Positions 24,502 to 33,667 of a DNA stretch of 64,000 bases are shown here, in pieces. Within the stretch, counting starts at the first letter, position 1. Every line of letters starts with the position of its first letter. The stretch comes from UBA9160 sp035489755 (lineage in GTDB: Bacteria; Myxococcota_A; UBA9160), in assembly GCA_035489755.1 (NCBI GenBank), contig DATGZK010000010.1, forward strand, positions 62,001 to 126,000, given 5' to 3'. The notes under the pieces are model-generated. The model had not been told where the DNA came from. It saw only the letters and a list, made by a program, of their open reading frames with translations, and ran no database searches. The position numbers and the translations under genes were made by a program.

Positions 24502-24732
24502 CGCCTGCGCGGTCCTCTCGAAATCACCGGCTTCTCGCGCCCGCCGCTCGAGCTTCCCGCACCCAACGACCGAGAGAGGCCGCGAGTCGCCCGGGTGATC
24601 GCCTTGCCACCGCCGAATGCGAGGCCGCGCACGCCGATTCCCGCCGCCGCGTAAGCGCGCGCCAGGGCGATTTCTCGCCAAACCTGAGAATCGTGTCAGC
24701 CGGACCGGCAAGCCACCGCGTTTGCGGCGTAC

Positions 24733-25632
24733 CTAGCGCAGGCAGATGGATCCGTTGGAGGTGCGGAGTTTGATGGGAATGCCGCCACGACCCAGGGTGC
24801 CTTTCACGCGACCGTTCGAGCGCGTCGGGCTCGCCAGCGTGCGGTCGTTGCGGATTACGCCATTGTCGACGTGAAGGTCGACGTCGGCATCGGTCTTCTC
24901 GGGCAGCTCGAGGACGATGCGCCCGTTGCTCGTCGCGAGCAAGATGCCTTCGGGCCCCACTTCGTCGACGCGAGCCTGGATCAAGCCATTGGACGTCGAG
25001 GCATCGATCGAGCCCCGATGCTCCTCGAGCTCGATTTTGCCGTTGCTGGAGCGAGCGATGAGGCGACCGCAGGTGTCGCAGCACTCGACCTTTGCGTTCG
25101 AGGTGTGGACCTCGATGTCACCGAGCACGTGCGTCACGCTGACGGAACCGTTGCTCGAACGGGCCCGCACTGCGCTGCGGATTCCGTCGATCGAGACCTT
25201 GCCATTCGACGCCACGACCTCGACGCGCAGGGTGCGCGGCAGGCGCACTTCCAGGTTTGCACTGCCGTGACGGTTCCACTTTCGCGGCGCCTCGACCTCC
25301 AGCTCGAGACCTGCAGCGTTTTCCTGATCGAGGATGCGGATCGCATCCAAGAGCTCGGCGGCCGCGTCCGACGATTCGGCCCGGGCGCGCTTGCAAGACC
25401 TCACGAGGACGTCGTCGCGGTCCTCACCCACGACAAAGGTTTTGCCGTTCGCGTTGTGGATGCGAACCGCGCCCCCCCGCGGTGCCTTGTAGGAATGGGT
25501 GTCCACCCGTTCGGCGCGCTCGCTCCACGGAATGCCCGCCAGCAGGCTGCGGATGAAGGCGCCGAGCCCGTGCCCGTGCTCCGCGTCGCCGCTGCAAAGG
25601 TTGTCTCTCGGCTCACCGCGCTTGCGCTTCAT
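24733..25632 (-). CDS. DUF4097-type beta-helical repeat protein, no signal peptide
   Basis: 299 residues. ATG 25632 is preferred over the GTG at 25641 that abuts the rhomboid stop, because AGGTG precedes it suitably. The body is built of ~20-residue repeats centred on S-N-G/A: SNGKVSIDG, SNGSVSVTH, SNAKVECCD, SNGKIELEE, SNGLIQARV, SNGRIVLEL, SNGRVKGTL, SNGSICLR. This is the DUF4097/putative adhesin pattern, predicted to form a right-handed beta-helix. Members are usually exported; this one has a charged N-terminus (MKRKRGEPRDN) and no visible export signal. Cys pairs in ECCDTC are unusual. Second gene of a two-gene unit with the rhomboid protease. Confidence 0.78.
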   Translation of the reverse strand: MKRKRGEPRDNLCSGDAEHGHGLGAFIRSLLAGIPWSERAERVDTHSYKAPRGGAVRIHNANGKTFVVGEDRDDVLVRSCKRARAESSDAAAELLDAIRILDQENAAGLELEVEAPRKWNRHGSANLEVRLPRTLRVEVVASNGKVSIDGIRSAVRARSSNGSVSVTHVLGDIEVHTSNAKVECCDTCGRLIARSSNGKIELEEHRGSIDASTSNGLIQARVDEVGPEGILLATSNGRIVLELPEKTDADVDLHVDNGVIRNDRTLASPTRSNGRVKGTLGRGGIPIKLRTSNGSICLR

Positions 25633-25641
25633 GGGTGACAC

Positions 25642-26406
25642 CTAGTGGAGCGTACGGTCGCGAGGTTCGCGCGACCGGTCCCGAAAGAGTTCGTCCTCTC
25701 GGCGCACTGCGCGCAGTTGGCTGCGCATGCGATAGCGCCGCCAGCGGTAGCGAAGCTGCTGCAGCGAGGGCAGGCCGAGCGCCCCGCCGCCGCTTTCGCG
25801 CCGCAGGTAGAGCCAGGCGCCAGCGGCTCCGCTGAGGTGTCCCACGTGGCTCACGTTCGAAGGCCCGAACATCGCCTCTAGCAAGAAGAGCACCGGGATC
25901 AGCCAGATGGCACGAAAAGCGACGGGAGGGAAGATCAGCATCACCGTGCGATTTGGCCACGTGAGGGAATAACCCAGGATCACGCCATAGATGGCGCCCG
26001 AGGCGCCAACGGTGGGGATGAACTTAGACAGGCTTGTGAACTCCAGCCCGAGAGGTGCCATCGCGTACGGAAGTGTCGCAATCATGCATCCGGCGAAGAC
26101 TCCGCAGAAGAGGTAGAAGCGCAGAAAACGCTTGGGACCCCAGACGAGAGCCAGCGGCGACCCGAACATCCAGAACACAAACATGTTCATCGCGAGATGA
26201 AGGAGGTTGCCGTGGAGGAACATGTAGGTGAAAGGCTGCCAGAGATAGCCTTTCGACCAGAACTCGGTCGGGGTGAGGGCGAAGAGATCCTCGAACTCAG
26301 GCGCATGCCAGCCGCTCGTGATCAGAAACTGCGCGAGGAAGACGCCGACATTGGCCCATAGCAGCTGCTTGACGATGGGCGGCGTGATCGCCGGGCCAAA
26401 GCCCAT
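25642..26406 (-). CDS. Rhomboid-family intramembrane serine protease
   Basis: Start at 26406 (MGFGPAITPPIVKQL) gives 254 residues with six to seven membrane segments. Catalytic Ser lies in VGASGAIYG (the GASG motif) and catalytic His in VSHVGHLSGAAGA, the usual rhomboid pair; the HGNLLHLAMNMFVFWMFG segment is the conserved L1-TM2 region. The enzyme cleaves transmembrane helices of client proteins. The C-terminal ~60 residues are a basic cytoplasmic tail (RYRWRRYRMRSQLRAVRRE). The frame opens further upstream with Arg-rich sequence that I omit. Likely co-transcribed with the DUF4097 gene 9 bp downstream. Confidence 0.9.
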   Translation of the reverse strand: MGFGPAITPPIVKQLLWANVGVFLAQFLITSGWHAPEFEDLFALTPTEFWSKGYLWQPFTYMFLHGNLLHLAMNMFVFWMFGSPLALVWGPKRFLRFYLFCGVFAGCMIATLPYAMAPLGLEFTSLSKFIPTVGASGAIYGVILGYSLTWPNRTVMLIFPPVAFRAIWLIPVLFLLEAMFGPSNVSHVGHLSGAAGAWLYLRRESGGGALGLPSLQQLRYRWRRYRMRSQLRAVRREDELFRDRSREPRDRTLH

Positions 26407-26546
26407 CCCGCCACTCGTTTGATATCCGCGACCGTACAATGACGCCCTTGCCTCCCCTCGCTCGCGCGAGGCGCTCGCGCAAAGCGCGAGCAACTGCTGG
26501 GTCTACCAGCCTCATCGTCCGGGGGGCCCCGCAAGGCGAGCCTCCT

Positions 26547-26590
26547 GGGCGTGGATTCCCACGCCCACGGGGTGGGCGCAGCCCCGTGGG
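26547..26590. terminator. Two overlapping hairpins upstream of the rhomboid gene
   Basis: GGGCGTGG/CCACGCCC (26547-26554 with 26559-26566, loop ATTC) and CCCACGGGG/CCCCGTGGG (26564-26572 with 26582-26590) share three bases, so only one can form at a time. On the leftward strand they follow the LLM gene (stop at 26669) and precede the rhomboid gene, so a terminator or attenuator-like switch is possible. No T-run follows either stem. Confidence 0.35.
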
Positions 26591-26668
26591 ACTAGAGAAG
26601 CCTAAGGACTGAACGCTGTTCGGTCAACGACGTTTGGATCTTCAGTGAAGCCCGGCGCGGCCAACGGC

Positions 26669-27586
26669 CTAGCGGGGCGCGAGCGCGTCAAGGGCGCGCT
26701 GCGCTGCGTCGCGACCGAGGCCCGAAAGATCGGCGACGGGATGGGCGATTCGCAGCTCCTGGGCAAGCTCGACGAAGCGGTCCCGGCAGGCCGCGGGTGG
26801 CCCCGCCACGAGCGCAGCGGGCAGATCGTCGTCGGCCACGGCCGAGAACCAGGGGTTCAGGCGCCGAAACTCGGCGTGCAGGCGCGGGTCGCTCGGGTCC
26901 TCGCCGGGTCGGGTGAACACCCACATGGAGCGTCGGATTTTCGCGGGGTCCCGTCCCCGGGCCTGACACAGCGCGTCGAGTTGGCGGCTCGCCTCCGCCA
27001 CCCGTCCCGGGAGCGGAGGGAGATTCATGTCCCACACGTCGGCGTGGCGGGCCACAAGCTCGAGCAGTCGTGGGCCGCGGCCCGCCACTTCGACCGCAAG
27101 GCTGCGCGGGCACGGGCGAACACGCGCCCGGTCGAGCGTGACAAAGCGACCCCGCACGCTCACCTCTTCCCCTCGCCAAAGCGCGCGCACGGCGGAAAGG
27201 GTCTCGTCGAGCCACGCGATGCGCGCTGCGCTCGGGGGCAGCGGCAGTCCGAAGCGGGCGTCCTGCGGCTGCCCCCCTATCGACACCAGGAAGCGTAGGC
27301 GCCCCGGAACCATGCGATCGAGCGTCGCCGCCGCTTGGGCCAGCTTCGCGGCATTCCAGTGGTGAACCAGGCGGATCGAGCCCACCTGGATGCGTCGCGT
27401 CCGCTGAAGGAGCGCGGTCGTGAGGGTCCATCCGTCGAGCACGTCCGCGTCGCCGCGGCTCGGGATCAGGCTCACGTCCCCGTCCACGAAGACCGCAGGG
27501 AAGCCTTGCTCCTCGGCACGCTGGACCAGCGCCACAAGATCCTCGAAGGGGAGGACGTGCCAGGCCAATGCGACGGCGAGCTCCAT
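26669..27586 (-). CDS. LLM-class flavin/F420-type oxidoreductase
   Basis: 305-residue luciferase-like barrel enzyme: VALAWHVLPFEDLVALVQRAEEQGFPAVFV, IQVGSIRLVHHWNAAKLAQAAATLDRMVPGRLRFLVSIGG and VEVAGRGPRLLELVARHADVWDM. The GRL-x-FLVSIGG block is the LLM substrate-loop region and PLPGRVAEASRQLDALC the C-terminal helix pair. Like the other two LLM genes of this window, cofactor type is undecided. It lies 3 bp downstream of the Nudix gene on the same strand, so nth-nudix-LLM may be one transcript. Confidence 0.87.
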   Translation of the reverse strand: MELAVALAWHVLPFEDLVALVQRAEEQGFPAVFVDGDVSLIPSRGDADVLDGWTLTTALLQRTRRIQVGSIRLVHHWNAAKLAQAAATLDRMVPGRLRFLVSIGGQPQDARFGLPLPPSAARIAWLDETLSAVRALWRGEEVSVRGRFVTLDRARVRPCPRSLAVEVAGRGPRLLELVARHADVWDMNLPPLPGRVAEASRQLDALCQARGRDPAKIRRSMWVFTRPGEDPSDPRLHAEFRRLNPWFSAVADDDLPAALVAGPPAACRDRFVELAQELRIAHPVADLSGLGRDAAQRALDALAPR

Positions 27587-27589
27587 CGC

Positions 27590-28108
27590 CTAGCCGAGCG
27601 CCCCGCGCCGATGGGCGGCGTGAAGCAGCGCGAGCGCGCTCTTCGCATCCGCAATCTCGCCGCTCCAGACGAGTTCGATGGCCCGCGCAAACGGCATGCG
27701 AACCAGCTCGATCACCTCGTCGCACTCGAGACGCTGGGGCACAGGCTCAAGCTCAGAGGCGGCGAAGAGGTGGATCTTCTCGTCCGTAAAACCGGGTGTG
27801 GTCCAGATCTCCCCGAGCTTCTCGAGACGGCCCGCGCGCTGGCCCGCCTCCTCCTCAAGCTCGCGCGCCGCGCACACCGCCGGATCCTCTCCGTCGAGCT
27901 TTCCCGCGGGCACCTCGAGGATCGCTCCGCCTGCGGCGTAGCGGTACTGACGGATCAGCAGCACTTCCGTCTGTGACAGGAACGGGACGACGGCGGCCGC
28001 TCCCGGGTGGCGCAGGATATCCAGTTCGACCCTTCGGCCGTTCGGTAGCTCGGCTTGCTCGACATACACAGAAATAGATCGGCCCTTGTGCACCAGACGG
28101 CGGGTCAC
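27590..28108 (-). CDS. Nudix hydrolase (ADP-ribose pyrophosphatase-like)
   Basis: 172 residues from GTG 28108, which overlaps the nth stop by 4 nt; the frame extends upstream inside nth but that part is a shadow. Nudix box: EVPAGKLDGEDPAVCAARELEEEAG, with the RE-x2-EE-x-G core for magnesium binding. N-terminal YVEQAELPNGRRVELDIL and PGFTDEKIHLFAASEL match the ADP-ribose diphosphatase subgroup. It should clear ADP-ribose or related nucleoside diphosphates. Coupling to endonuclease III suggests shared genome-maintenance expression. Confidence 0.9.
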   Translation of the reverse strand: MTRRLVHKGRSISVYVEQAELPNGRRVELDILRHPGAAAVVPFLSQTEVLLIRQYRYAAGGAILEVPAGKLDGEDPAVCAARELEEEAGQRAGRLEKLGEIWTTPGFTDEKIHLFAASELEPVPQRLECDEVIELVRMPFARAIELVWSGEIADAKSALALLHAAHRRGALG

Positions 28109-28824
28109 GGCCGCCGCTTCCGCCGGCGCGCTGCAGCCGCGCTGCGGGGCGCCTTCCGGAAAGGACGAGCCCCTGCCGACCGTGAATCCGGCCAGGGGCA
28201 AAGCGCGCGAAGGGGACAGCGCTCGCACTGCGGGCGGCGCGCCTCACAGCACACCCTGCCGTGGTGGATCACGCGATGGGAATACAAAGTCCACTGCTCC
28301 CGCGGCACGAGCTCCATGAGGTCGCGCTCGATCTTCACCGGGTCCTCGTGCTGTGTGAGCCCAAGCCGGCGGTTGACCCGTGTCATGTGGGTGTCCACCG
28401 TGAGGCCAGGCACGCCAAAGGCGTCGCCGAGCACGACATTCGCGGTCTTGCGGCCGACGCCGCGCAGCGTAGTCAACTCTTCCAGAGTTCCTGGCACGGT
28501 GCCGCCAAACCGCTCCACGATGTCACGCGCTGCCGCCTGAATGGATTTCGTTTTCTGGCGGAAGAAGCCAGTCGGCTGAATGATGCGCTCGACCTCGGCC
28601 GGGGATGCATCCGCGAGGGCCCGCGCGTCGCGAAAGCGCGCAAACAGTCGCGGCGTCACTTGGTTCACCATCTTGTCCGTGCACTGGGCCGAGAGGATGG
28701 TCGCCACGAGGAGTTCAAAGGGATTGCGGTGCTCGAGGGCACAGGCGGCATCCGGGTACGCCTGTTCGAGCAGCTTCACGATTTCGCTGGCGCGCGCGCG
28801 CCGGGCGGCTTGGCTCTCGCGCAT
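28105..28824 (-). CDS. nth: Endonuclease III
   Basis: Base-excision-repair glycosylase/AP lyase for oxidised pyrimidines. 239 residues from ATG 28824 (a GTG at 28857 would add 11). Helix-hairpin-helix LRGVGRKTANVVL contains the catalytic Lys; the catalytic Asp lies in VDTHMTRV. The iron-sulfur loop is complete: C-x6-C-x2-C-x5-C in CEARRPQCERCPLRALC. A basic C-terminal tail (AAAARRRKRRP) goes beyond the usual end and may aid DNA binding. Confidence 0.95.
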   Translation of the reverse strand: MRESQAARRARASEIVKLLEQAYPDAACALEHRNPFELLVATILSAQCTDKMVNQVTPRLFARFRDARALADASPAEVERIIQPTGFFRQKTKSIQAAARDIVERFGGTVPGTLEELTTLRGVGRKTANVVLGDAFGVPGLTVDTHMTRVNRRLGLTQHEDPVKIERDLMELVPREQWTLYSHRVIHHGRVCCEARRPQCERCPLRALCPWPDSRSAGARPFRKAPRSAAAARRRKRRP

Positions 28825-28923
28825 GATCGCGGTTCCGCGGCAAAACGCCTGCCGCACCGAGGGTCGCGCGCAGCCTAGCAGGGCACCCGTGCAGCGGCGA
28901 CGGATCTGCGGGAGACTCGCGAG

Positions 28924-29610
28924 GTGTCCGGAGCGAACGAGCGCATGGTGACCATCGCATGCGAAAGCCTGGGCGCAGGAGCAGCGCTCGAGGGCCTCTT
29001 CCTACGCGCCGCGGGCCCGAGCCGAGGCGGCGCCGTGATCGCTCCGCCCCACCCGCTGTACGGCGGAAGCATGGAAAACCCGGTGGTGAGCGAGCTCGCC
29101 TATGTCTTTGCCGGGGCAGGCCTCGGTTCTCTGCGCTTCAACTGGCGTGGCGTCGGCGCCAGCGCAGGCACCCCAAGCGGCGAGCCGCAAGACGCCGCAC
29201 AGGACTATGCCGCCGCCCTCGCACTGCTGCGGGAAACGGCTCCCGGCCTTCTTGTTCTATGCGGCTACTCGTTCGGCGCCGCCGCAGCCGTGGCGCAGCT
29301 GACTGCCTCCGCCGATCCCGCAGCAGGGCGCCTTCTGCTCATTGCGCCGCCCCCGCAGCTGCTCGACCTTGAACGGCTGCGCACCTTCCGAGGGGAAGTG
29401 CTCCTCATTGCGGGCCAGCACGATCGGATCGCGCCGCCGGCGTCTTTGCAGGCGATTGCAGACGAGCTGGCGGCCGGAGTGCTCGTGGTCTTGCCCAAGG
29501 CCGACCACTTCTTCTCCGTGGGACTCGCGGAGCTCGGTCGCGAGAGTGCGGCCTGGCTGCGGGGCGCCGATGCGGCCGCCGAGGGGAGCCCGCGCGGGCG
29601 CGCGGACTAG
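28924..29610 (+). CDS. Small alpha/beta hydrolase
   Basis: 228 residues of the COG2945-like group: IAPPHPLYGGSMENPVV, RFNWRGVGASAGTP, nucleophile elbow CGYSFGAAAAV, acid in GQHDRIAPP, and His in LPKADHFFSVG. The triad Ser-Asp-His is complete. These short hydrolases often have unknown ester substrates. Divergent from nth (66 bp from the GTG alternative) and convergent with the sensor kinase, sharing CTAG at the stops. Confidence 0.9.
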   Translation: MSGANERMVTIACESLGAGAALEGLFLRAAGPSRGGAVIAPPHPLYGGSMENPVVSELAYVFAGAGLGSLRFNWRGVGASAGTPSGEPQDAAQDYAAALALLRETAPGLLVLCGYSFGAAAAVAQLTASADPAAGRLLLIAPPPQLLDLERLRTFRGEVLLIAGQHDRIAPPASLQAIADELAAGVLVVLPKADHFFSVGLAELGRESAAWLRGADAAAEGSPRGRAD

Positions 29611-30830
29611 GGTGCGAGCGCCAGGGTAAACCGGAACGCGGCGCCCCCGCCGACACGGTCGGTAATCGCGAGCACGCCCCCGGCTTCTTCCACAATGCGG
29701 CGGGAGATGGCAAGCCCAAGGCCGCCGGGACGGTCGCGTTTGGTCGAGAAGAACGGCTCAAAGATGCGCTCGCGCAGCGCGAGAGGAACCCCCGGGCCCT
29801 CATCTTCCACCCGCACCTCGACGCCGCCCGGCGCGGGCGCTGCGACCAAACGGACGCAGCCCCCGGAACGCGTCGCATCGATCGCGTTGAGCGCGAGGTT
29901 CAAAACGACCTGGCGCAGGCCATCGTCGCTCATGGCGACCCCCGGAAGGTCGGCGGGGGCCTGCGTGCTCAGCGTGACACCGTGCTCGAGCGCGCGATGC
30001 GCGAGCAGACCCGCCACCGAGCCGAGGACGGGGGCGACGGCGGTGGAGGTGCCTGGGGGCGCCGCTGCCCGCGGGCGCGCATGCTCGAGCACCACATCGA
30101 GCAGGCGCTCGATCCGCCGCAGCTCGCTTTCGACGACCTCCGAAAAGCGGGTCCGAAACTCGGGATCGTCCTGACGCTCGGGCAAGAGCTGGACGAAGGT
30201 CTTCACCGACACCAGGGGGTTGCGCACTTCGTGCACGATCTCTGCCACGAGGTCGCCAAGTGCGGCCAGGCGGTCAAGGCGCCGGACACCGTCGTCAAGA
30301 CGCGCGATGCGTGCAAGACCGGCGGCCGCCTCGAGCGGACCTCCAAGCTGCCGGGCTGCTGCGTCCAAGGCGGCGAGGGTGCGCGGGCGCACCCGGCCGG
30401 GAAGATCGTCCATGCCTCCGACGAGGAGCAGCGCCGCGGGCTCGCCGTCGCGCTGTCCAATCGGGATGATGGCCGAGAACCCCTGCTGCTGGGCGAGCGC
30501 GCGCAAGGCAGGAGGAGCGGACGGAAGCCCAAGATCGGTGGCGCCGGTCAGCCGCGCGCCCTCCGCAAAGGCAGCTGTGGTCGGGGGCTGCGGCGCGACA
30601 TCCTCCACGCTCGCTGCCGCGACGAAAAGCTCGCCGCCGTCCCGGCGCATCCAAGCCGCGGCGCGTCCACACCCAGTGGTGTCGATCAGGCGGCGCAGCG
30701 CCGCCCCGAGGACGCTCTGCACGTCACTCGGTGCGGGTGCGTCCGCCGGGCTCGCGACACGGGTCCGCCGCCCGCGCGCGGCGCCCACCCGGCTCGTCCG
30801 CTCGGCCGGCTCGCGGACATCCCCGGGCAC
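29607..30830 (-). CDS. Sensor histidine kinase (GAF-HisKA-HATPase)
   Basis: 407 residues from GTG 30830, chosen because AGGAGG lies seven bases upstream; the frame is open much further but overlaps PBP1A. No membrane segment, so a cytoplasmic kinase. A GAF-like sensor domain spans about 45-165, then HisKA with the phospho-His in LVAEIVHEVRNPLVSVKTF, and the catalytic domain with N box LNLALNAIDA, G1 DEGPGVP, F box FEPFFSTK, and G2 PGGLGLAISRRI. No response regulator is adjacent; the nearest candidate is the NtrC-type regulator at 35302. A TTGACA (leftward, 30880-30875) upstream may be part of its promoter. Confidence 0.9.
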   Translation of the reverse strand: MPGDVREPAERTSRVGAARGRRTRVASPADAPAPSDVQSVLGAALRRLIDTTGCGRAAAWMRRDGGELFVAAASVEDVAPQPPTTAAFAEGARLTGATDLGLPSAPPALRALAQQQGFSAIIPIGQRDGEPAALLLVGGMDDLPGRVRPRTLAALDAAARQLGGPLEAAAGLARIARLDDGVRRLDRLAALGDLVAEIVHEVRNPLVSVKTFVQLLPERQDDPEFRTRFSEVVESELRRIERLLDVVLEHARPRAAAPPGTSTAVAPVLGSVAGLLAHRALEHGVTLSTQAPADLPGVAMSDDGLRQVVLNLALNAIDATRSGGCVRLVAAPAPGGVEVRVEDEGPGVPLALRERIFEPFFSTKRDRPGGLGLAISRRIVEEAGGVLAITDRVGGGAAFRFTLALAP

Positions 30831-31003
30831 GGCGCCACCTCCTGCCCCGCTAGCTAGCCCGGCGGGCCTTGCCCTGTCAATTCGCGGAATTTTGCAGGGG
30901 CCGCGTGCCCCGCTCGCCGTGCGGCGATAGCCGATGCCCGAGGGTCCGTCGGCACGCGACAAGGCGCAAGAAAGCGAACCCCACCCCGTCGTTTCGGAGC
31001 CTT

Positions 31004-31024
31004 GGCGCGCTGCGCAGGCGCGCC
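31004..31024 (-). terminator. Hairpin after PBP1A gene
   Basis: GGCGCGC (31004-31010) and GCGCGCC (31018-31024) form a 7-bp GC stem with a 7-base loop, starting 11 bp past the PBP1A stop in its direction of transcription. No T-run follows. The position favours a terminator of the PBP1A transcript; confidence is limited. Confidence 0.4.
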
Positions 31025-31035
31025 GAACGCATGGA

Positions 31036-33582
31036 TTAGAACGAATCGTTACGCAGCAAGTCGTAGCCCTCGGTCTGCGCCGCGTCGGGGCCGGTCGTTG
31101 CGCGCCGCTCCGAAGGCTCTGTCCCCTCGGCGAAGGGCTGGAAGAAGCTCGACGGGTCACCCGCCTGGGCCAAAAGGCCAGTCGTCTTGCTGACGCGGGC
31201 GAACACGATGCCTTGCGGAACCGGGAAGTCGCGCACGGGCTTATCGGCCAGCGCGAACTGCATGAAGTCGATCCAGATCGGCAGGGCCGCCTTCGCGCCG
31301 GTCTCCTTGTCGCCGAGCACCTCCTTCTCATCGTGACCCACCCAAACGCCGGTCGCGATCTCCGGAGAGAATCCGATGAACCAGGCGTCCTTTTGATCGT
31401 CTGTCGTCCCCGTCTTCCCGGCGAGGGGCCGGCCCAGCGCCGCAGCCTTGTGGGCCGTGCCGTAGGACTCCTCGACCGTCGCGCGCAGCAGACTCGCGAG
31501 CAGGAACGCTTGCTCGGGAGCGATGGCTTGGCTGGCTGTGGTGTCGACGGCGTCTGTCGGAGGATGCGCCGGCGTGCTCTCGTCGTTGTCCTCCGAGGAG
31601 ATGTCTCCGAGCGCGACGTTCTCGAGCAGGACCTGGCCATCGCGATCCCGTACGCGCGTGATGAAGGCCGGCGGGGTGCGCTGCCCCTCCGCGGCGATCG
31701 TGGTGTACGCAGCCGTGAGTTCGAGCAATGAGACCTCGGTCGAGCCGAGGGCGAGGGAGGGATTGTGGCCGAGGGGCGAGCGAATGCCGAGCTGGTGCGC
31801 AAACTCGATCACCCGGTTCACCCCGACCTCCATGAACAGGTGGATCGTGGCGTTGTTGATCGAGCGCGCCAGCGCTTCCCGAGCGGTCAGGGCTCCCAGG
31901 AACTTTCGGGTGTAGTTCTCGGGCTTCCAGAGCTGGCCCGTTCCCGGATCGATCATGACCACAGGCGTGTCCATGAGGATCGAGACGGGTGTGAAGCCCT
32001 CCAGCAGGGCTGCGCCGTAGACAAACGGCTTGAAGGCGGAACCCGGCTGGCGGCGCGCCTGCGTTGCTCGGTCGAACTCGCTGCGCGCGAAGTCGTAGCC
32101 TCCCACGAGGGCCAAGACTTCACCGGATGCTACGTCGCGCGATACGAGGGCACCTTCCACCCGCGGCTCCTGGGTGAGCACGAGCTGCAGCGGCTCTTTG
32201 GCAGACGCCGGGCCCGGCGCTGTGGGCGGCGGAGCCGCGGCGGGCGCAGCGGCCGCCGCGGGGGCGGCGGGAGGCGCTTCCGGCCGCTTGGTCGCGAACT
32301 TCGCGACATCGCCCACATGGAGCACGGTCGCGATGGCCTTCGCTTCGCGCGCTTGGCCCTCAGGCGCCTTCCTGAGCGCCCACGCCACATCCTCGACGTG
32401 CAGCGTGGCCTCGACCCCGGGCGCGAGCGCGACGGTCGCCGTGCCGGCGCTCGGGTCGACGGCGGTCACGAGCCCGGTGTAGGCCTTGATCGGTGAGAGG
32501 CGGAATCCGCCCTGTGCCACCACGGCCCGCGCGAAACCGTTTTCGCGCGCGATTTCGCTGAGCGCCTCGGCCTCCGCGCCGCGCCGCACCTGGCGCAGCG
32601 GACCCCGGTAGCCGCCATGACGACGCTCGAGGGCCTCGAGCCCAGCACGCACCGCAGACACCGCAGAGTGTTGAAGATCCAGATCGAGCGTGGTCTCGAT
32701 CGTGAGTCCGCCGCGCAGGACACGGGTACTCCCGAGCCGATCGAAGAGAAGCCGACGCACTTCCTCTGTGAAGTAGCCCGCAGCCGCGTAATCGTCGCGC
32801 TCGGGTGGAGGGGTCAGGCGTGGTGGACTCGCGACTGCAGTCTCGTACTGCTGCGGGTCCAGGTACCCCTCGTGGAGCATCCGCTCGAGCACATAACGCC
32901 GCCGAGTGTCCGCGGCCTCGGGGTTGTTGTAGGGCGAGTAGTCGCTCGGTGCCTTCGGAAGGCCGGCGATCAGCGCCGCCTCCGACGGCGTAAGGTCCGC
33001 CACATCCTTCCCGAAGTAGGTGCGTGCGGCCTGGCCGACTCCGTAGGCGCCGTGTCCGAGGTAGATCTGGTTCAGGTAGAGATAGAGGATCTCATCTTTG
33101 CTGAAGTGCTGCTCGATCCGCCGAGCCAGCACCATGTCCTTGAGCTTGCGCAGCACGCTTCGTTCCGAGGACAAGAGCAGGCTCTTCGCCACCTGCTGCG
33201 TGATCGTGCTCCCTCCCTGCTTCACCTTGCCGCCTGCCCGCAGATTCACCCAAGCCGCGCGCAGGATGGCCGTGTAATCGAGGCCCGTGTGCTCGAAGAA
33301 GGTGTCGTCCTCGCCCGCCACAAAGGCCTGAACCACGAGCTTCGGGATCTTCCCCACCGGCACGAGGCGGCGGCGTTCCTCATAAAACTCGCCGATGGGG
33401 CGTCCTTTGCGATCGTACGCGGTACTCGTGAGGGCAGGGCGGTAGTCGGTCAGCTTCTCGAGGTCCGGGAGCTCACTCTCGATCTCTTGATAGACGTAGA
33501 GCGCAAGTCCCGCGATCGCCAGCGTGAAGAGCGCCGCGAGCCCGAACAGCAGCCGGAAGACTCGCGAGCCAAGGATGCGCAT
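31036..33582 (-). CDS. mrcA: Bifunctional penicillin-binding protein 1A
   Basis: 848 residues, class A PBP: peptidoglycan glycosyltransferase plus DD-transpeptidase anchored in the inner membrane (helix VFRLLFGLAALFTLAIAGLALYV). GT51 motifs: catalytic Glu91 in VAGEDDTFFEHTGLD, QGGSTITQQVAKS, and LNQIYLGHGAYGVGQAA. Transpeptidase motifs: SAFK (active Ser in RQPGSAFKPF), SIN (ARSINNA) and KTG (AGKTGTTDDQKDAWF). An OB-like domain lies between them with a Pro/Ala-rich insert. All motifs are intact. Divergent from gshB by 85 bp. Confidence 0.97.
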   Translation of the reverse strand: MRILGSRVFRLLFGLAALFTLAIAGLALYVYQEIESELPDLEKLTDYRPALTSTAYDRKGRPIGEFYEERRRLVPVGKIPKLVVQAFVAGEDDTFFEHTGLDYTAILRAAWVNLRAGGKVKQGGSTITQQVAKSLLLSSERSVLRKLKDMVLARRIEQHFSKDEILYLYLNQIYLGHGAYGVGQAARTYFGKDVADLTPSEAALIAGLPKAPSDYSPYNNPEAADTRRRYVLERMLHEGYLDPQQYETAVASPPRLTPPPERDDYAAAGYFTEEVRRLLFDRLGSTRVLRGGLTIETTLDLDLQHSAVSAVRAGLEALERRHGGYRGPLRQVRRGAEAEALSEIARENGFARAVVAQGGFRLSPIKAYTGLVTAVDPSAGTATVALAPGVEATLHVEDVAWALRKAPEGQAREAKAIATVLHVGDVAKFATKRPEAPPAAPAAAAAPAAAPPPTAPGPASAKEPLQLVLTQEPRVEGALVSRDVASGEVLALVGGYDFARSEFDRATQARRQPGSAFKPFVYGAALLEGFTPVSILMDTPVVMIDPGTGQLWKPENYTRKFLGALTAREALARSINNATIHLFMEVGVNRVIEFAHQLGIRSPLGHNPSLALGSTEVSLLELTAAYTTIAAEGQRTPPAFITRVRDRDGQVLLENVALGDISSEDNDESTPAHPPTDAVDTTASQAIAPEQAFLLASLLRATVEESYGTAHKAAALGRPLAGKTGTTDDQKDAWFIGFSPEIATGVWVGHDEKEVLGDKETGAKAALPIWIDFMQFALADKPVRDFPVPQGIVFARVSKTTGLLAQAGDPSSFFQPFAEGTEPSERRATTGPDAAQTEGYDLLRNDSF

Positions 33583-33667
33583 TTGTGCTCCGGAGCCGTT
33601 TGCACCGTAGCCGACGGTCGGCTCGCTGCGCTACCGCTTCGGTTCGGTCGAACGGGGGTTTGCCTGA

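Noticed and set aside
30831..31802. N-terminal extension of the sensor kinase frame
   Set aside because: Runs antisense-like through the PBP1A gene in another frame, Arg/Ser-rich; an AGGAGG-GTG start at 30830 is much better.
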